From an uncultured Bacteroidales bacterium (GTDB lineage: Bacteria; Bacteroidota; Bacteroidia; Bacteroidales; P3): a DNA stretch of 64,000 nt. A program made the translations under genes and the position numbers. Under the pieces are notes generated by a model that saw nothing but the letters and a program-made list of their open reading frames with translations, had not been told where the DNA came from and did not search any database. Shown piece after piece: positions 16,323 to 24,699 of this stretch. Every line of letters starts with the position of its first letter. The stretch's first letter is position 1. The stretch covers positions 1 to 64,000 of the forward strand of contig CAJOFL010000001.1 of the NCBI GenBank assembly GCA_905233895.1, written 5' to 3'.

Positions 16323-18389
16323 TTACTGTTTGTTATAATTGTTGAGGCCCTCGTTGAGCCAGTTTATGAATTTCTGTACGTCGCGGTCGTATTTGTAGTT
16401 CTCCTTGGTGAGCACCTTCCCGTCGGCGTCGATGATGACGTAGTAGGGTTGGGCGTTCATGTTGAAGGCGGTCTTTTGGTAGTTGAGGTTACGCCGGCCG
16501 AGGGTTTTGAGCACACGGCCTTTGTCGTCGGTAACCCATTCGTCCTCGGGTAGCTCGATGGTGTTTTCGTCGGCGTAGAGCGACACCATGACGAACTCCT
16601 CGTTTAGGATTCGTTTCACCTCAGGGTCGGTCCACACGTAGTGTTCCATCTCGCGGCAGTTGGCGCATGTTTTACCGGTGAAGTCGATGAACACAGGCTT
16701 ACCCTCTTTACGGGCATAGTCTTTTGCTTCGTTGAGGTCGAAGAATGCTTCGAAGCCCAGCGGCACGTGCAGTTTATCGACATACTTGCGGTCAGCTGGC
16801 AATTTGCCAATCTGAATGGTACTTTCGCTGGCAACGGGCGTATTCTCTGCCACTATCTTCTCGATGTTGAAACTCTGGCTCTCCATTGGAGGGAGGAATC
16901 CGCTGATGCCTTTAAGTGGAGCGCCCCATAGGCCGGGAATCATCCACACCACAAATGCCAGGTCGGCGATAGCGATGAAGAGCCGCAGGGTGCTGATTTC
17001 CTTCACCTCGTCGTCTCCTTTGAATCGCAGTTTGCCGAGCAGATAGAAACCCAGCAGGCCGAAGATGACAATCCACAAGGCCAGATAGGTGTCGCGCGGC
17101 AGCAGGCCCCAGTTGCAGTAGAGGTCGGCCTGCTGGAGGAATTTGAGGCCAAAGGCCAGTTCGAGGAAGGCGAATGTTACTTTGACGGTGTTGAGCCACG
17201 AGCCGCTCTTCATCTTCTTTACGACTTGCGGGAACATGGCCAGCAAGGTGAACGGCGCTGCAAAACCTATGCCGAAGCCCAGCATGGTGACGAGGCTCAC
17301 CCAGCGGTCGGTAGAACTGGTAGTGAGACCAACCAGTGCGGCGCCGAGGATGGGGCCGGTGCAGCTGAACGACACCAGTACGGTGGTCAGTGCCAGGAAG
17401 AATGGTGCCAGCCAGCCGCCCTTGTCCACCTGTTCGTCGCTGCTGTTAATCCACTTCTCCGGCATGGTGATTTCAAACAGGCCGAAGAAACTCAATGCGA
17501 AAACGAAGAAGATGACGAAGAACAGCAGGTTTGGTATCCAGTGTGTACCTAGGGTGTAGAGGGCTTCTGGTCCGAATATTCCGCTCAAGATGGCACCCAT
17601 CACAGCGAAGAGGAACACTATCGAGAAGCCGAACATCCATGCCTGGCGACGGTTCTTACGCTTGTTGTCGCTACTGTGCATGAAGAAGTTGACCGTCATC
17701 GGAATCATCGGGAACACACAGGGGGTGAACATTGTGAGGATACCGCCGCCGATGGCCAGCAGGAAGATGAGCAACAGGCTCTGTTTTTTCTTTTTAGGCT
17801 CGGCGGGCTGGGATGGTTCTGAATTTTCGGGGTTTTCGGAGTTTTCGGAATATTCAGAATCCTCAGAATTCTCTGAGACCTCTGGCTCTTCCGGAGTCTC
17901 CTCGGCTGGGGCTGCTGCCATCTCTTCAGCCTTTGCGCCAGATACCGTGAAGCTGAAGTCGTGGTCCTCGGGGGCTATGCAGCTACCCTCGTTGCAGAGT
18001 TGGTAGCTGACCGTGCCGGTTACCTTGAAGTCTTTCCCCGAGAGGCGTTTTACTTTCTGGCGGAACACCACGGTGCCGCTGAACGACTTGACCTCGCAGC
18101 CGAATTCCTTCTCGAACTCCACGTGCGGCTTGGGCTCGCTCACCTTGCCGATGCGCTGGTAGTCTTTGCTTTCGTTGAATTCAAAACTGATGGCTATCGG
18201 CCCCATGGGGTCAGTGTATTGTGAGTAGAGGTGCCAGCCGGCGTCCAGTTTGGCGGTGAACACCAACTCGGCTTCGGTGGCGGAGGTCTCGTTGACCGAG
18301 TAGGTCCACTTTACAGGGTCTAGCAGCCCCTGTGCCTGCAGCCCGAATGCCATCGTGATGCCCAGAAGGGCTAGAAAGAACTTCTTCAT
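16323..18389 (-). CDS. dsbD: Thiol:disulfide interchange protein DsbD
   Basis: A 688-residue inner-membrane reductant transporter. The N-terminal periplasmic domain (about 20-150) has the Cys pair LCNEGSCIAP (Cys132, Cys137). The CcdA-like membrane domain (about 205-455) has FTPCVFP (Cys224) and SFSCTGP (Cys343). The C-terminal thioredoxin domain has TGKTCANCRE (Cys575, Cys578). It moves electrons from cytoplasmic thioredoxin to periplasmic thiol proteins. The linker at 157-198 is a Ser/Glu/Asn repeat encoded by 9-base units at 17818-17880. It lies between the propeller protein (6 bases) and the C10 protease (adjacent), consistent with helping exported Cys proteins fold. Confidence 0.92.
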   Translation of the reverse strand: MKKFFLALLGITMAFGLQAQGLLDPVKWTYSVNETSATEAELVFTAKLDAGWHLYSQYTDPMGPIAISFEFNESKDYQRIGKVSEPKPHVEFEKEFGCEVKSFSGTVVFRQKVKRLSGKDFKVTGTVSYQLCNEGSCIAPEDHDFSFTVSGAKAEEMAAAPAEETPEEPEVSENSEDSEYSENSENPENSEPSQPAEPKKKKQSLLLIFLLAIGGGILTMFTPCVFPMIPMTVNFFMHSSDNKRKNRRQAWMFGFSIVFLFAVMGAILSGIFGPEALYTLGTHWIPNLLFFVIFFVFALSFFGLFEITMPEKWINSSDEQVDKGGWLAPFFLALTTVLVSFSCTGPILGAALVGLTTSSTDRWVSLVTMLGFGIGFAAPFTLLAMFPQVVKKMKSGSWLNTVKVTFAFLELAFGLKFLQQADLYCNWGLLPRDTYLALWIVIFGLLGFYLLGKLRFKGDDEVKEISTLRLFIAIADLAFVVWMIPGLWGAPLKGISGFLPPMESQSFNIEKIVAENTPVASESTIQIGKLPADRKYVDKLHVPLGFEAFFDLNEAKDYARKEGKPVFIDFTGKTCANCREMEHYVWTDPEVKRILNEEFVMVSLYADENTIELPEDEWVTDDKGRVLKTLGRRNLNYQKTAFNMNAQPYYVIIDADGKVLTKENYKYDRDVQKFINWLNEGLNNYNKQ
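17818..17880 (-). repeat. 9-bp in-frame repeat array inside dsbD
   Basis: About six degenerate 9-base units of the type GAATATTCC/GAAAACTCC code for a Ser-Glu-Asn repeat in the linker between the N-terminal domain and the membrane domain. Related 9-base units occur in dihydroorotase (49341-49373) and the YfhO-type gene. Confidence 0.7.
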
Positions 18390-18395
18390 TGTCGG

Positions 18396-19676
18396 TTATT
18401 TGAGGTTGAATTTGATTTTCTTCTCGCCACGCACGGTCTTCACACCCACTGTGTACATGCCTTTTGCCATATTGCGGATGTTGATTTTCTGTCCGTTGCG
18501 GTAGGTGGGGATGGTTTTGACCACCTTGCCGGCGCTGTTGGTGAAGGTGATTGCTGCCGAGGGGCTTTCGATGGTGATGGTTACGTAGCCCTCCTCAAGG
18601 TGTGGGTTGATGCGCACGTTCTCCTCGCCTTCGGGCATCTGGTCGCCGGCTCCCTGGCGGGTCACCGGTTGACGTTGTGACTGTTGCGAGGTGGTGGCCG
18701 ACGAACTTTCGGGCATGTGGAAGCCGCTCAACTTGGCCAGTCCGCGCGCGTCGTTGCCGAACCAGTGGTTGCCGCGCGCGTCGCTGCGCACCTTGTAGAT
18801 ATTGCCTTCGGGCAGCGGGCTGTTCTTCGAGGTGAATACCACCCAGCGGTCCACCCCGTCGAATACGGCAGCGCCCTTCGAGGTGCCTATCCATAGTAGG
18901 CCGTCGGCGTCGATGTCGATGTCGTTGATCTGGTTCGACGGCAGGGGGCTGTTCTGCATGTTCCAAACCTGCCAGTTCTCGCCGTCAAAGGAGCAGAGAC
19001 CGTTCAGAGTACCGAACCATTTCACATTGTTGCGGTCGATGGCGATGGCCGGCACGATGTCGTCGGGCAGGCCGCTGTCGTGCGAGGTGTAGGAAGTCCA
19101 GCGGCGGTCGTTGTAGACGCTCACGCCGGCGTTGGTGGTAATCCACTTGCGGTTGGCGCGGTCCACGGCGATGTCAAGGATGAAGTCGCTAACCAGCTCA
19201 CAGTCCTCAGGGGTGAACTTCTCCCACATCGAGCCGTCATAGCGTACTATGCCTCCGAGAGTCACTCCAATCCACACCACACCGTCCTGGTCCTTGACAA
19301 TCTCCTTGACGAATTTCATCTTCAGGCGGCGTGTTTCGGCGCTGTGTTCTGTCCAGTGGGTACCGTCGAACTCAATGACGCCATAGTCGTCCGTTCCAAT
19401 CCATACCACCCCCCGTTCGTCAGTCATCAGGCAGTTGATGGACTGGTCCTTGAGTTTTTCGTTGAACATCGAATAGTCCATCCACTGTCCGCCATTCAGG
19501 CGGCTGAGACCTTGGAAAGTACCTACCCATACCCCCTTCTGGTCAGGGGCTATGGCGGCTATGTTGTTGCCTCCGATGTCCGAGGTGCGGGTGTCGTAGA
19601 CCACCCACGCGCCGTTCTGCGCCATTGCGGTAACGGCCAGTACCAGAAATGCCAATGTGGCTATAGTGTGTTTCAT
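18396..19676 (-). CDS. Two-component-regulator-type propeller protein with sorting-domain-like C terminus
   Basis: Start at 19676 (MKHTIATLAFLVLAVTAMAQ) gives a standard signal peptide; the ORF extends further upstream but that part overlaps the previous gene. The 426-residue protein has about eight beta-propeller blades with the Reg_prop signature, such as GVWVGTFQGLSRLNGGQW, VVWIGTDDYGVIEFDGTHW and GLLWIGTSKGAAVFDG. Residues after about 350 form a beta-sandwich-like end (GKVVKTIPTYRNGQKINIRN to KIKFNLK) resembling a type IX sorting domain. It lacks kinase parts, so it is a secreted propeller rather than a hybrid sensor. Ligand unknown. Overlaps the upstream gene by four bases. Confidence 0.75.
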   Translation of the reverse strand: MKHTIATLAFLVLAVTAMAQNGAWVVYDTRTSDIGGNNIAAIAPDQKGVWVGTFQGLSRLNGGQWMDYSMFNEKLKDQSINCLMTDERGVVWIGTDDYGVIEFDGTHWTEHSAETRRLKMKFVKEIVKDQDGVVWIGVTLGGIVRYDGSMWEKFTPEDCELVSDFILDIAVDRANRKWITTNAGVSVYNDRRWTSYTSHDSGLPDDIVPAIAIDRNNVKWFGTLNGLCSFDGENWQVWNMQNSPLPSNQINDIDIDADGLLWIGTSKGAAVFDGVDRWVVFTSKNSPLPEGNIYKVRSDARGNHWFGNDARGLAKLSGFHMPESSSATTSQQSQRQPVTRQGAGDQMPEGEENVRINPHLEEGYVTITIESPSAAITFTNSAGKVVKTIPTYRNGQKINIRNMAKGMYTVGVKTVRGEKKIKFNLK

Positions 19677-20980
19677 GTCTTGTGTTTTTCTTTCTTTGCT
19701 GCTGGGAAAAGTATATTGTTCAAAATCAGCCGGTATCCGGGTGAATTGGGGTAGAGCGAGAGATCTGTCGGCGGGTCGCCCACAAAATGTCGATAGTCCT
19801 CCGGGTCGTGGCCGCCGAGGAATGTCCAGGTGCCCTTGCCGTACTCGCCATGCAGGTAGCGCACCTCGCCCAGTTCTTTGTTCTCGGCCAGGATGACACA
19901 GCCGCTCTTGACCGTCTCGCGGCGGAAAGCGGTGGTCTGCCCCATAAAGCCGTGCACCACTCGTGTGTGGTTTTGCGTCAGCATAGTGGGAATCCAATCC
20001 CACTTGGCCGAGAAGTCGAACAGCACGAAAAAGTCGTTCTTCTCGCTTACCGCCCGTTGGCGGTTACGGTCATCAATGTCGATGGTCGATATCTCATATT
20101 CGGCGGGGTTGGTGCTTATGCGGAAGTCCTTGAAAGCAAAACAGCGGCTGTAGTCGAGGGCCTCCTGGGCGCCCGGCTGTATTGGGTCGCCGTCGAACAT
20201 CTCGGCGCAGATGTCCACCCCCTCGGCAGCCAACGCCACATCGTAGCTGTCGGGGGCCGAGCACATGGCGAAGAGGAATCCGCCGCCGCTCACAAAGTCG
20301 CGAATCTTCTTCGCCACCGCCAGCTTCAGCTGGCTCACCTTGACGAAGCCCAGCTTCGCAGCCATCGCCTCCTGCTGCCTCACATCCTCCACATACCACT
20401 GCTGGTTGCGGTAGTTGGCCCAGAACTTGCCGTATTGGCCCGTAAAGTCCTCGTGGTGCAGGTGCAGCCAGTCGTAGGTGGGCAGCACGCCAGCCATAAC
20501 CTCCTCGTCGTAGACCACGTCGTAGGGAATCTCGGCATAAGTGAGCACCAGCGTCACCGCGTCATCCCACGGAAGCTTGTTCTTCGGCGAGTAGACTGCA
20601 ATCCGCGGGGCCTTCTGCAGCCTCACCGCATCCATGTTCACGCTTGGATCGGCCACATGGCTCAGGATAGCGCTGCTCTGCCCGTCGGCAATCACCTCGC
20701 AGGTGACCCCCCGCAGGCGGCACTCGCGCTCTATACCCTCGGCATACTTCGTCATGAACGAGCCGCCGCGGTAGTTGAGCAGCCATGTCACCTCCGCCTC
20801 GCGCTCCAGCGCCCAGTAGGCCACACCGTAGGCCTTCAGGTGGTTGCGCTGAGTCTCGTCCATTGGAACCACAATATACGCCGCATGCGCCTGCGCGTAT
20901 AAAAAAAGGGAAAGCAACAACACACCCGCCTTTCTTAGCCAGGTTCCACAAATCCCTGTATGTCCTTTTCCGTTTTTCAC
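19673..20980 (-). CDS. Conserved Bacteroidetes secreted protein (family often labelled asparagine synthetase B)
   Basis: A 435-residue protein with signal peptide (about 1-34, ending AQAHA). The mature start YIVVPMDETQRNHLKAYG is highly typical of a family in Bacteroidetes that databases often call asparagine synthetase B, although I see neither the N-terminal Cys glutaminase nor the synthetase PP-loop. Segments such as AVYSPKNKLPWDDAVTLVL, DWLHLHHEDFTGQYGKF, FVSGGGFLFAMCSAPDSYD and FLGGHDPEDYRHFVGDPPT suggest a flavodoxin/glutamine-amidotransferase-like fold. The function is unproven. It heads the operon with the propeller protein, DsbD and C10 protease. Confidence 0.7.
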   Translation of the reverse strand: MKNGKGHTGICGTWLRKAGVLLLSLFLYAQAHAAYIVVPMDETQRNHLKAYGVAYWALEREAEVTWLLNYRGGSFMTKYAEGIERECRLRGVTCEVIADGQSSAILSHVADPSVNMDAVRLQKAPRIAVYSPKNKLPWDDAVTLVLTYAEIPYDVVYDEEVMAGVLPTYDWLHLHHEDFTGQYGKFWANYRNQQWYVEDVRQQEAMAAKLGFVKVSQLKLAVAKKIRDFVSGGGFLFAMCSAPDSYDVALAAEGVDICAEMFDGDPIQPGAQEALDYSRCFAFKDFRISTNPAEYEISTIDIDDRNRQRAVSEKNDFFVLFDFSAKWDWIPTMLTQNHTRVVHGFMGQTTAFRRETVKSGCVILAENKELGEVRYLHGEYGKGTWTFLGGHDPEDYRHFVGDPPTDLSLYPNSPGYRLILNNILFPAAKKEKHKT

Positions 20981-20995
20981 TATTCACCTCACTTG

Positions 20996-21077
20996 TGCGG
21001 ATAGGGGGGCTCGAACCCCCACCCCTTGCGGGACAAGATCCTAAGTCTTGCGCGGCTGCCAATTACGCCATATCCGC
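20996..21077 (-). tRNA. tRNA-Leu (anticodon UAG)
   Basis: The minus strand folds with acceptor GCGGATA/TATCCGC, anticodon stem CAAGA/TCTTG with loop CTTAGGA (anticodon TAG, reading CUA), a long variable arm (TCCCGCAAGGGG) as expected for class II Leu tRNAs, and T arm GGGGTTCGAGCCCC. Discriminator A73 is present and CCA is not encoded. Confidence 0.95.
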
Positions 21078-21093
21078 GTGGTCGAAACAAATT

Positions 21094-21102
21094 GCAAAAA
21101 TA
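21094..21102 (-). promoter_or_regulatory. -7 box of tRNA-Leu
   Basis: TATTTTTGC on the minus strand, 16 bases upstream of the tRNA. The -33 position is T-rich but not a clear TTTG. Confidence 0.55.
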
Positions 21103-21133
21103 CACACTTTTTTTCACATACACGAAAAAAAAA

Positions 21134-21161
21134 CACCTGCCACCTAATTCCTGGTGCCTAA
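21134..21161. repeat. Degenerate heptamer array at the 3' end of msrA
   Basis: Four 7-base units (CACCTGC, CACCTAA, TTCCTGG, TGCCTAA) span the msrA stop codon. They resemble the other heptamer arrays of the window (48132-48156, 56094-56128, 56307-56341). Confidence 0.45.
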
Positions 21162-21659
21162 CTTCTTGGCCATCAAGAACAACCCTTCGGGTATATGGCA
21201 GTAGCCGCCCGGGTGTTTCTCCAGGTAGTCCTGATGGTATTCGTCGGCAGGGTGGAACACCTCGAGGGGCTCCACCTCTACAGCCACTGGGCTCGAGTAG
21301 CCCTGCTGTACCCGTCGGCGCGCCTCCAGGGCCGTCAGCCGGTCGGCCGGGTCCACATAATAGATGCCCGTACGGTAGCGTGTGCCTTCGTCCTCGCCCT
21401 GCCGGTTCACCGACGTGGGGTCGATACAAAGGAAATAGAGTTCCAGCAGGCGCTCGAGCTGTAGCCGCTCAGGGTCGTATTCCACCATTACCGCCTCGGC
21501 GTAGCCTGTCCGGTCGGTATACACCTCCTCGTAAGTCACCGCCTGCGGTTCATTACCGTTTGCGAACCCAGTCACCGTGCGCACCACCCCCGGAATCTGC
21601 TTCAGGTAGTGCTGCGCACCCCAGAAACATCCCGCTGCCAGATATATAGTCTTCGTCAT
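21144..21659 (-). CDS. msrA: Peptide-methionine (S)-S-oxide reductase
   Basis: A 171-residue MsrA that repairs S-methionine sulfoxide in proteins. The active-site motif AAGCFWGAQHYL is at residues 8-19, with the catalytic Cys in GCFWG. EEVYTDRTGYAEAVMVEYDP and the C-terminal HPADEYHQDYLEKHPGGYC are further hallmarks. The length matches the core domain; there is no MsrB fusion. It begins 9 bases after the last gene of the RyR/ART operon and may be transcribed with it. The stop codon lies within a degenerate heptamer array (21134-21161), so the last residues may derive from the repeat. Confidence 0.95.
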   Translation of the reverse strand: MTKTIYLAAGCFWGAQHYLKQIPGVVRTVTGFANGNEPQAVTYEEVYTDRTGYAEAVMVEYDPERLQLERLLELYFLCIDPTSVNRQGEDEGTRYRTGIYYVDPADRLTALEARRRVQQGYSSPVAVEVEPLEVFHPADEYHQDYLEKHPGGYCHIPEGLFLMAKKLGTRN

Positions 21660-21668
21660 GATTACAGA

Positions 21669-22217
21669 TTATTTTTCGATTTGCATGATAGTGTCAGTTG
21701 TGTCGCGGACGCTATCGCCGGCAGGAGCAGGTGGATTGGCCAGGCTGTGTATTCCCAGGCTGGGCGGTAAAGTCGGTTGGGGATAAAAATGTAGCGTCAG
21801 AATGCGTTCAGCATGACTTTTTTTCATTGGCCTTTTGGAAGAGCAGGGGAATCCCCCCAATACAACCTCGTCGGAACACGTGACGTAGATGCATACCTTC
21901 GCAAATGTTCCCGTCTTTTCCCGGCTTATGGTTATTTTGTAGGGGGCTGTTTTGTTGCCGCAATCGATAGTGGAAAAATTAAGTTGCCCCGTTACTTCCA
22001 CTTGATTGTCGTTGATTCTTGTTACTTGGTCAATGGTCATGGGCACATAGGCTGGATTGAAAGTGCCGTCTTGACTCAAGATAAAAGACCTTAAAGGTCC
22101 GGCGATTAAAGGCTTGATACCGTTTTTCTCGTCCTCAGAAAGATCAATGACGGTCTGGGCTGTTGCGAATGTGGATATGAGGAAGAGAATGGCCAGTATG
22201 CTTGCTTTTCTTTTCAT
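21669..22217 (-). CDS. Small secreted protein at the end of the RyR/ART operon
   Basis: A 182-residue protein with signal peptide (about 1-20, ending FATAQ). It has three Cys residues in the middle (TIDCGNK, YVTCSDE, GFPCSSK) and a Pro-rich tail. I do not recognise the family. It overlaps the Rossmann-RyR gene by four bases (ATGA), so it belongs to the same translational chain; it could be an envelope-side partner of the module, which is inference from context only. Confidence 0.6.
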   Translation of the reverse strand: MKRKASILAILFLISTFATAQTVIDLSEDEKNGIKPLIAGPLRSFILSQDGTFNPAYVPMTIDQVTRINDNQVEVTGQLNFSTIDCGNKTAPYKITISREKTGTFAKVCIYVTCSDEVVLGGFPCSSKRPMKKSHAERILTLHFYPQPTLPPSLGIHSLANPPAPAGDSVRDTTDTIMQIEK

Positions 22218-23353
22218 TTGATGTTTTGATTTCTGATTTTGTTCAGTTTGCCTAAGATAACGGGAATGGCGAGTATCATGAAGCTGTCGTATTTCAGACC
22301 GTCGGGGCTGATGCGGCGAAGTTCAGCGTAAGAACACAGGCAGATGTGGGTGGGGTCCTCAGCATTGTTTTTCAGAGAATTGCGGTAGGTCTTCTTCAAG
22401 TCGCCGAAAGTGCGTTCGTCGCGGATTAGTTCAGCATTGGTTGGTGTGCGGTAGCCCATTATAAGCCGTTCTGCAATCCAGCGTGAATGTTCGCATTTGG
22501 AGAGAGCTTCGATGCAATCGTCCCAGTGTTCGCTGTGTTGGTAGTTCTTTCCGCAGTATTGAATCATAGTGCGGTATCTGGCCTCGAATGTGTCGGAACA
22601 GAATATGTTGGAGATGTCTCCCTTGACTTTTAAGGGGTTGTTAAGCCAGGTGGATTCGTCGACAAGGGGCATGATTGTTTTGCCCAGCAGGTTGTATTTG
22701 AAGCTGTCCATGGCCATCCCGTACCGGTGAGTGGAGTGGATGTTTTCGGCGGGAAGGTTTTCGATGGTTACTCCCAGGTTGTATATCCTGCTGGAAAGCA
22801 CGGCTTTGCGTGTGTCGATGCTGAAGATTTTTTCTGCCTCGCAAGTGTTGGCATACGAGATGACCTCCTTTTCGGTTATCGTTATGGTGTCAGGTGTTGA
22901 CGAAGGTTGCCAGTCGCGTACTATCTCCAGCTCGATGTCGATAAAGGAGTCGCTGTTTGTGACCTGTCCGTCGATTGTGTATTTGCAGTGGTCGATCAGG
23001 TTGCACAGGTATTCCTCGGCGTGGAGGGCCTGTATGATGTCGTTGCGATTGCTGACGATGGTTACTACAGTGCGGTTGCGGTGCGACGGGTTGCCATAAA
23101 CGTTGGTCTCCTCGTAGTTCGCGAAGTGGGCATAAAGAGCCAGTTGGCGCACGACGGAGAGCATCAGGGGAGAGTCGCCCATGACGACGGCGTGGAGATG
23201 GCTGTTTGAGTCGATGCCGATGAGGGTGTCGTTCAGCTTGTCGAGGATATAGGCGCGGGAAATGTACCAGTTTTTTACGGTCTCGGCAGGGAAGTTGCTG
23301 CCGTCTTTCCTGGTGAGGTATTCGAAGGGTTTCTCCAACTGTGGCTTTTTCAT
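22214..23353 (-). CDS. Rossmann-like (TrkA-N-type) protein with C-terminal RyR-like domain
   Basis: Start at 23353 (MKKPQLEKPFEYLTRKDGSN) because it overlaps the upstream stop as ATGA; the longer ORF runs into the previous gene. Of 379 residues, about 50-230 look like a nucleotide-binding Rossmann region (LHAVVMGDSPLMLSVVRQLA, then TVVTIVSNRNDI). Residues 283-345 carry LSKCEHSRWIAERLIMGYR (Glu288, His289, Arg291, Trp292), the core EHxRWxAE of prokaryotic RyR-related domains that follow TrkA-N-like folds. RyR domains in bacteria have been proposed to bind nucleotide-derived ligands. No membrane segment is obvious, so it is probably a cytosolic sensor for the channel encoded just upstream. Confidence 0.7.
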   Translation of the reverse strand: MKKPQLEKPFEYLTRKDGSNFPAETVKNWYISRAYILDKLNDTLIGIDSNSHLHAVVMGDSPLMLSVVRQLALYAHFANYEETNVYGNPSHRNRTVVTIVSNRNDIIQALHAEEYLCNLIDHCKYTIDGQVTNSDSFIDIELEIVRDWQPSSTPDTITITEKEVISYANTCEAEKIFSIDTRKAVLSSRIYNLGVTIENLPAENIHSTHRYGMAMDSFKYNLLGKTIMPLVDESTWLNNPLKVKGDISNIFCSDTFEARYRTMIQYCGKNYQHSEHWDDCIEALSKCEHSRWIAERLIMGYRTPTNAELIRDERTFGDLKKTYRNSLKNNAEDPTHICLCSYAELRRISPDGLKYDSFMILAIPVILGKLNKIRNQNIK

Positions 23354-24396
23354 ATTTCTGTATTTTGGTCGGTGCTGGAGTCGTCGTCGCTGGACATTTT
23401 CTGGAAGAGACGCAGGTTGAACCAGGCGAGCGAATTGATGATGTGTTCGATGATTTGCGACTGTTGCCACTCGAAGGCTTGGAGGCCGCTATCCATGATG
23501 TAGGCGTAGATTTGGAGTTGCAGACCCCATTCCACATGGTCGAGCCACCTGACTGTCAGGAATGGCCGCTGCGAGACGTGCGGGTGCCCCATCATCCAGT
23601 GGTAGAGGTAGATGCGATAGAGTTTGGCGTTGAGTTCGCCTTCTTTTATTTCCTCTTCCGGAAGGTAGCGGAAGTCGACATGGCTTTTGATTTGTTCGGC
23701 TTCGTTGGCCGAGATGGGGTGAAAGCACGTGGTGTCGAGTACGAGGGTTTTGAGCATCCGCCGGCCATAAGTGTTGCCGTTCATCATGTTCTGGAAGTTG
23801 ATGAAATGGTCGGAATGCAGTGCATTTATGGGTATGGTGGATGTGGTGGTATCCCAGTTGTAGATGGTCACCGTGGTGAGTGTCACGCGGGTGACGGTTC
23901 CGTCGACATCGTATTTAGGCACCTGTATCCAGTCGTCGATGGAGAGCAGGTGGTGGCTGCGCAGGTGGATGAATGCCAGCACACCTTTGACTTTATCTTG
24001 GAAAATCCACGCCAGCAGTGTGCCGATGATGCCAAGGGCGATGTAGTAGTGGGAGTCGGATTTGATGTCGAAGATGATGAGGAATGCCAGTATCCAGATA
24101 CCTATGACGATGAGGATGGAAATCTGGCACCATGTGATGTGGGTCTCTTGCCTGCGGAGATTGAAGATGTTGGTGAGAGTCTGGCACGTTGTCGAGGTGA
24201 GGATGACTAAGAGTGTGATACTTGCAATCCACAGCACTTGGCGCAATGCCCATTCATACTGGGTGAGGAGGGCCAGCGCCATAAGGGCCAGCATGCACAG
24301 CATCAGCCATCTGGATTTCAGCAGTGCTCCGAGAATCTGGATGCCAAGGGTGTTGGAGGCAAGCCACCGGCTGCTTAGTGATTTGATTGGGTTCAT
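23350..24396 (-). CDS. MscS-family mechanosensitive-type ion channel
   Basis: I prefer the start at 24396 (MNPIKSLSSRWLASNTLG), which overlaps the RyR stop as ATGA; the ATG at 24417 is an alternative. The 348-residue protein has about four to five membrane helices between 28 and 165, then the beta domain of MscS proteins: DDWIQVPKYDVDGTVTRVTL and VTIYNWDTTTSTIPINAL, close to the YbdG/YnaI subgroup. Residues to the end form a cytoplasmic vestibule. MscS channels release solutes; in an operon with nucleotide-sensor domains it may be ligand-gated and act as an effector, which is inference. Confidence 0.85.
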   Translation of the reverse strand: MNPIKSLSSRWLASNTLGIQILGALLKSRWLMLCMLALMALALLTQYEWALRQVLWIASITLLVILTSTTCQTLTNIFNLRRQETHITWCQISILIVIGIWILAFLIIFDIKSDSHYYIALGIIGTLLAWIFQDKVKGVLAFIHLRSHHLLSIDDWIQVPKYDVDGTVTRVTLTTVTIYNWDTTTSTIPINALHSDHFINFQNMMNGNTYGRRMLKTLVLDTTCFHPISANEAEQIKSHVDFRYLPEEEIKEGELNAKLYRIYLYHWMMGHPHVSQRPFLTVRWLDHVEWGLQLQIYAYIMDSGLQAFEWQQSQIIEHIINSLAWFNLRLFQKMSSDDDSSTDQNTEI

Positions 24397-24686
24397 GGCT
24401 TTTTTTCTATTGTCCATCCAAGTTTCAGGATGAGTTTCAGGGTTTGTATGGCGGTGTCGCGGTCATAAGCCTTCTCGCTCTCGGGAAGGTCGCCGTAGTC
24501 GACAAGGCATGGGTTGGTCTTCGCCTGATCGTCGCGCGCGGGGCCGTAGGTCCAGCCGTCGTTGAGCCGTCCGGCGGCCCATACGTCATGAACGTTCCGC
24601 GCCATTTCCTCGGTCAGTTCCTCCAGCTCTTTTGTCAGGACGATATCTGAGGTGTCGATAGGGGAGGGTGTGTATTCGCCGGTCAT
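24393..24686 (-). CDS. Stand-alone RyR domain protein
   Basis: A 97-residue protein that is nearly all one ryanodine-receptor repeat domain. The pattern is clear: LTEEMARNVHDVWAAGRLND, then GWTYGPARDDQAKTNPCLVD and LPESEKAYDRDTA, with His33, Trp36, Arg40, Trp45, Pro59, Glu71 and Asp75 in the expected places. Eukaryotic RyR domains sit in calcium-release channels; free bacterial ones occur in predicted signalling and conflict operons. It overlaps the MscS gene by four bases, which suggests it makes one complex with the channel. Confidence 0.85.
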   Translation of the reverse strand: MTGEYTPSPIDTSDIVLTKELEELTEEMARNVHDVWAAGRLNDGWTYGPARDDQAKTNPCLVDYGDLPESEKAYDRDTAIQTLKLILKLGWTIEKKP

Positions 24687-24699
24687 GTTGTCGTGGGGA

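Noticed and set aside
21144-21659. msrA as a core part of the RyR/ART operon
   Set aside because: It follows after nine bases and may be co-transcribed, but MsrA is a widespread repair enzyme and there is no coupling overlap, so I keep it outside the proposed module.
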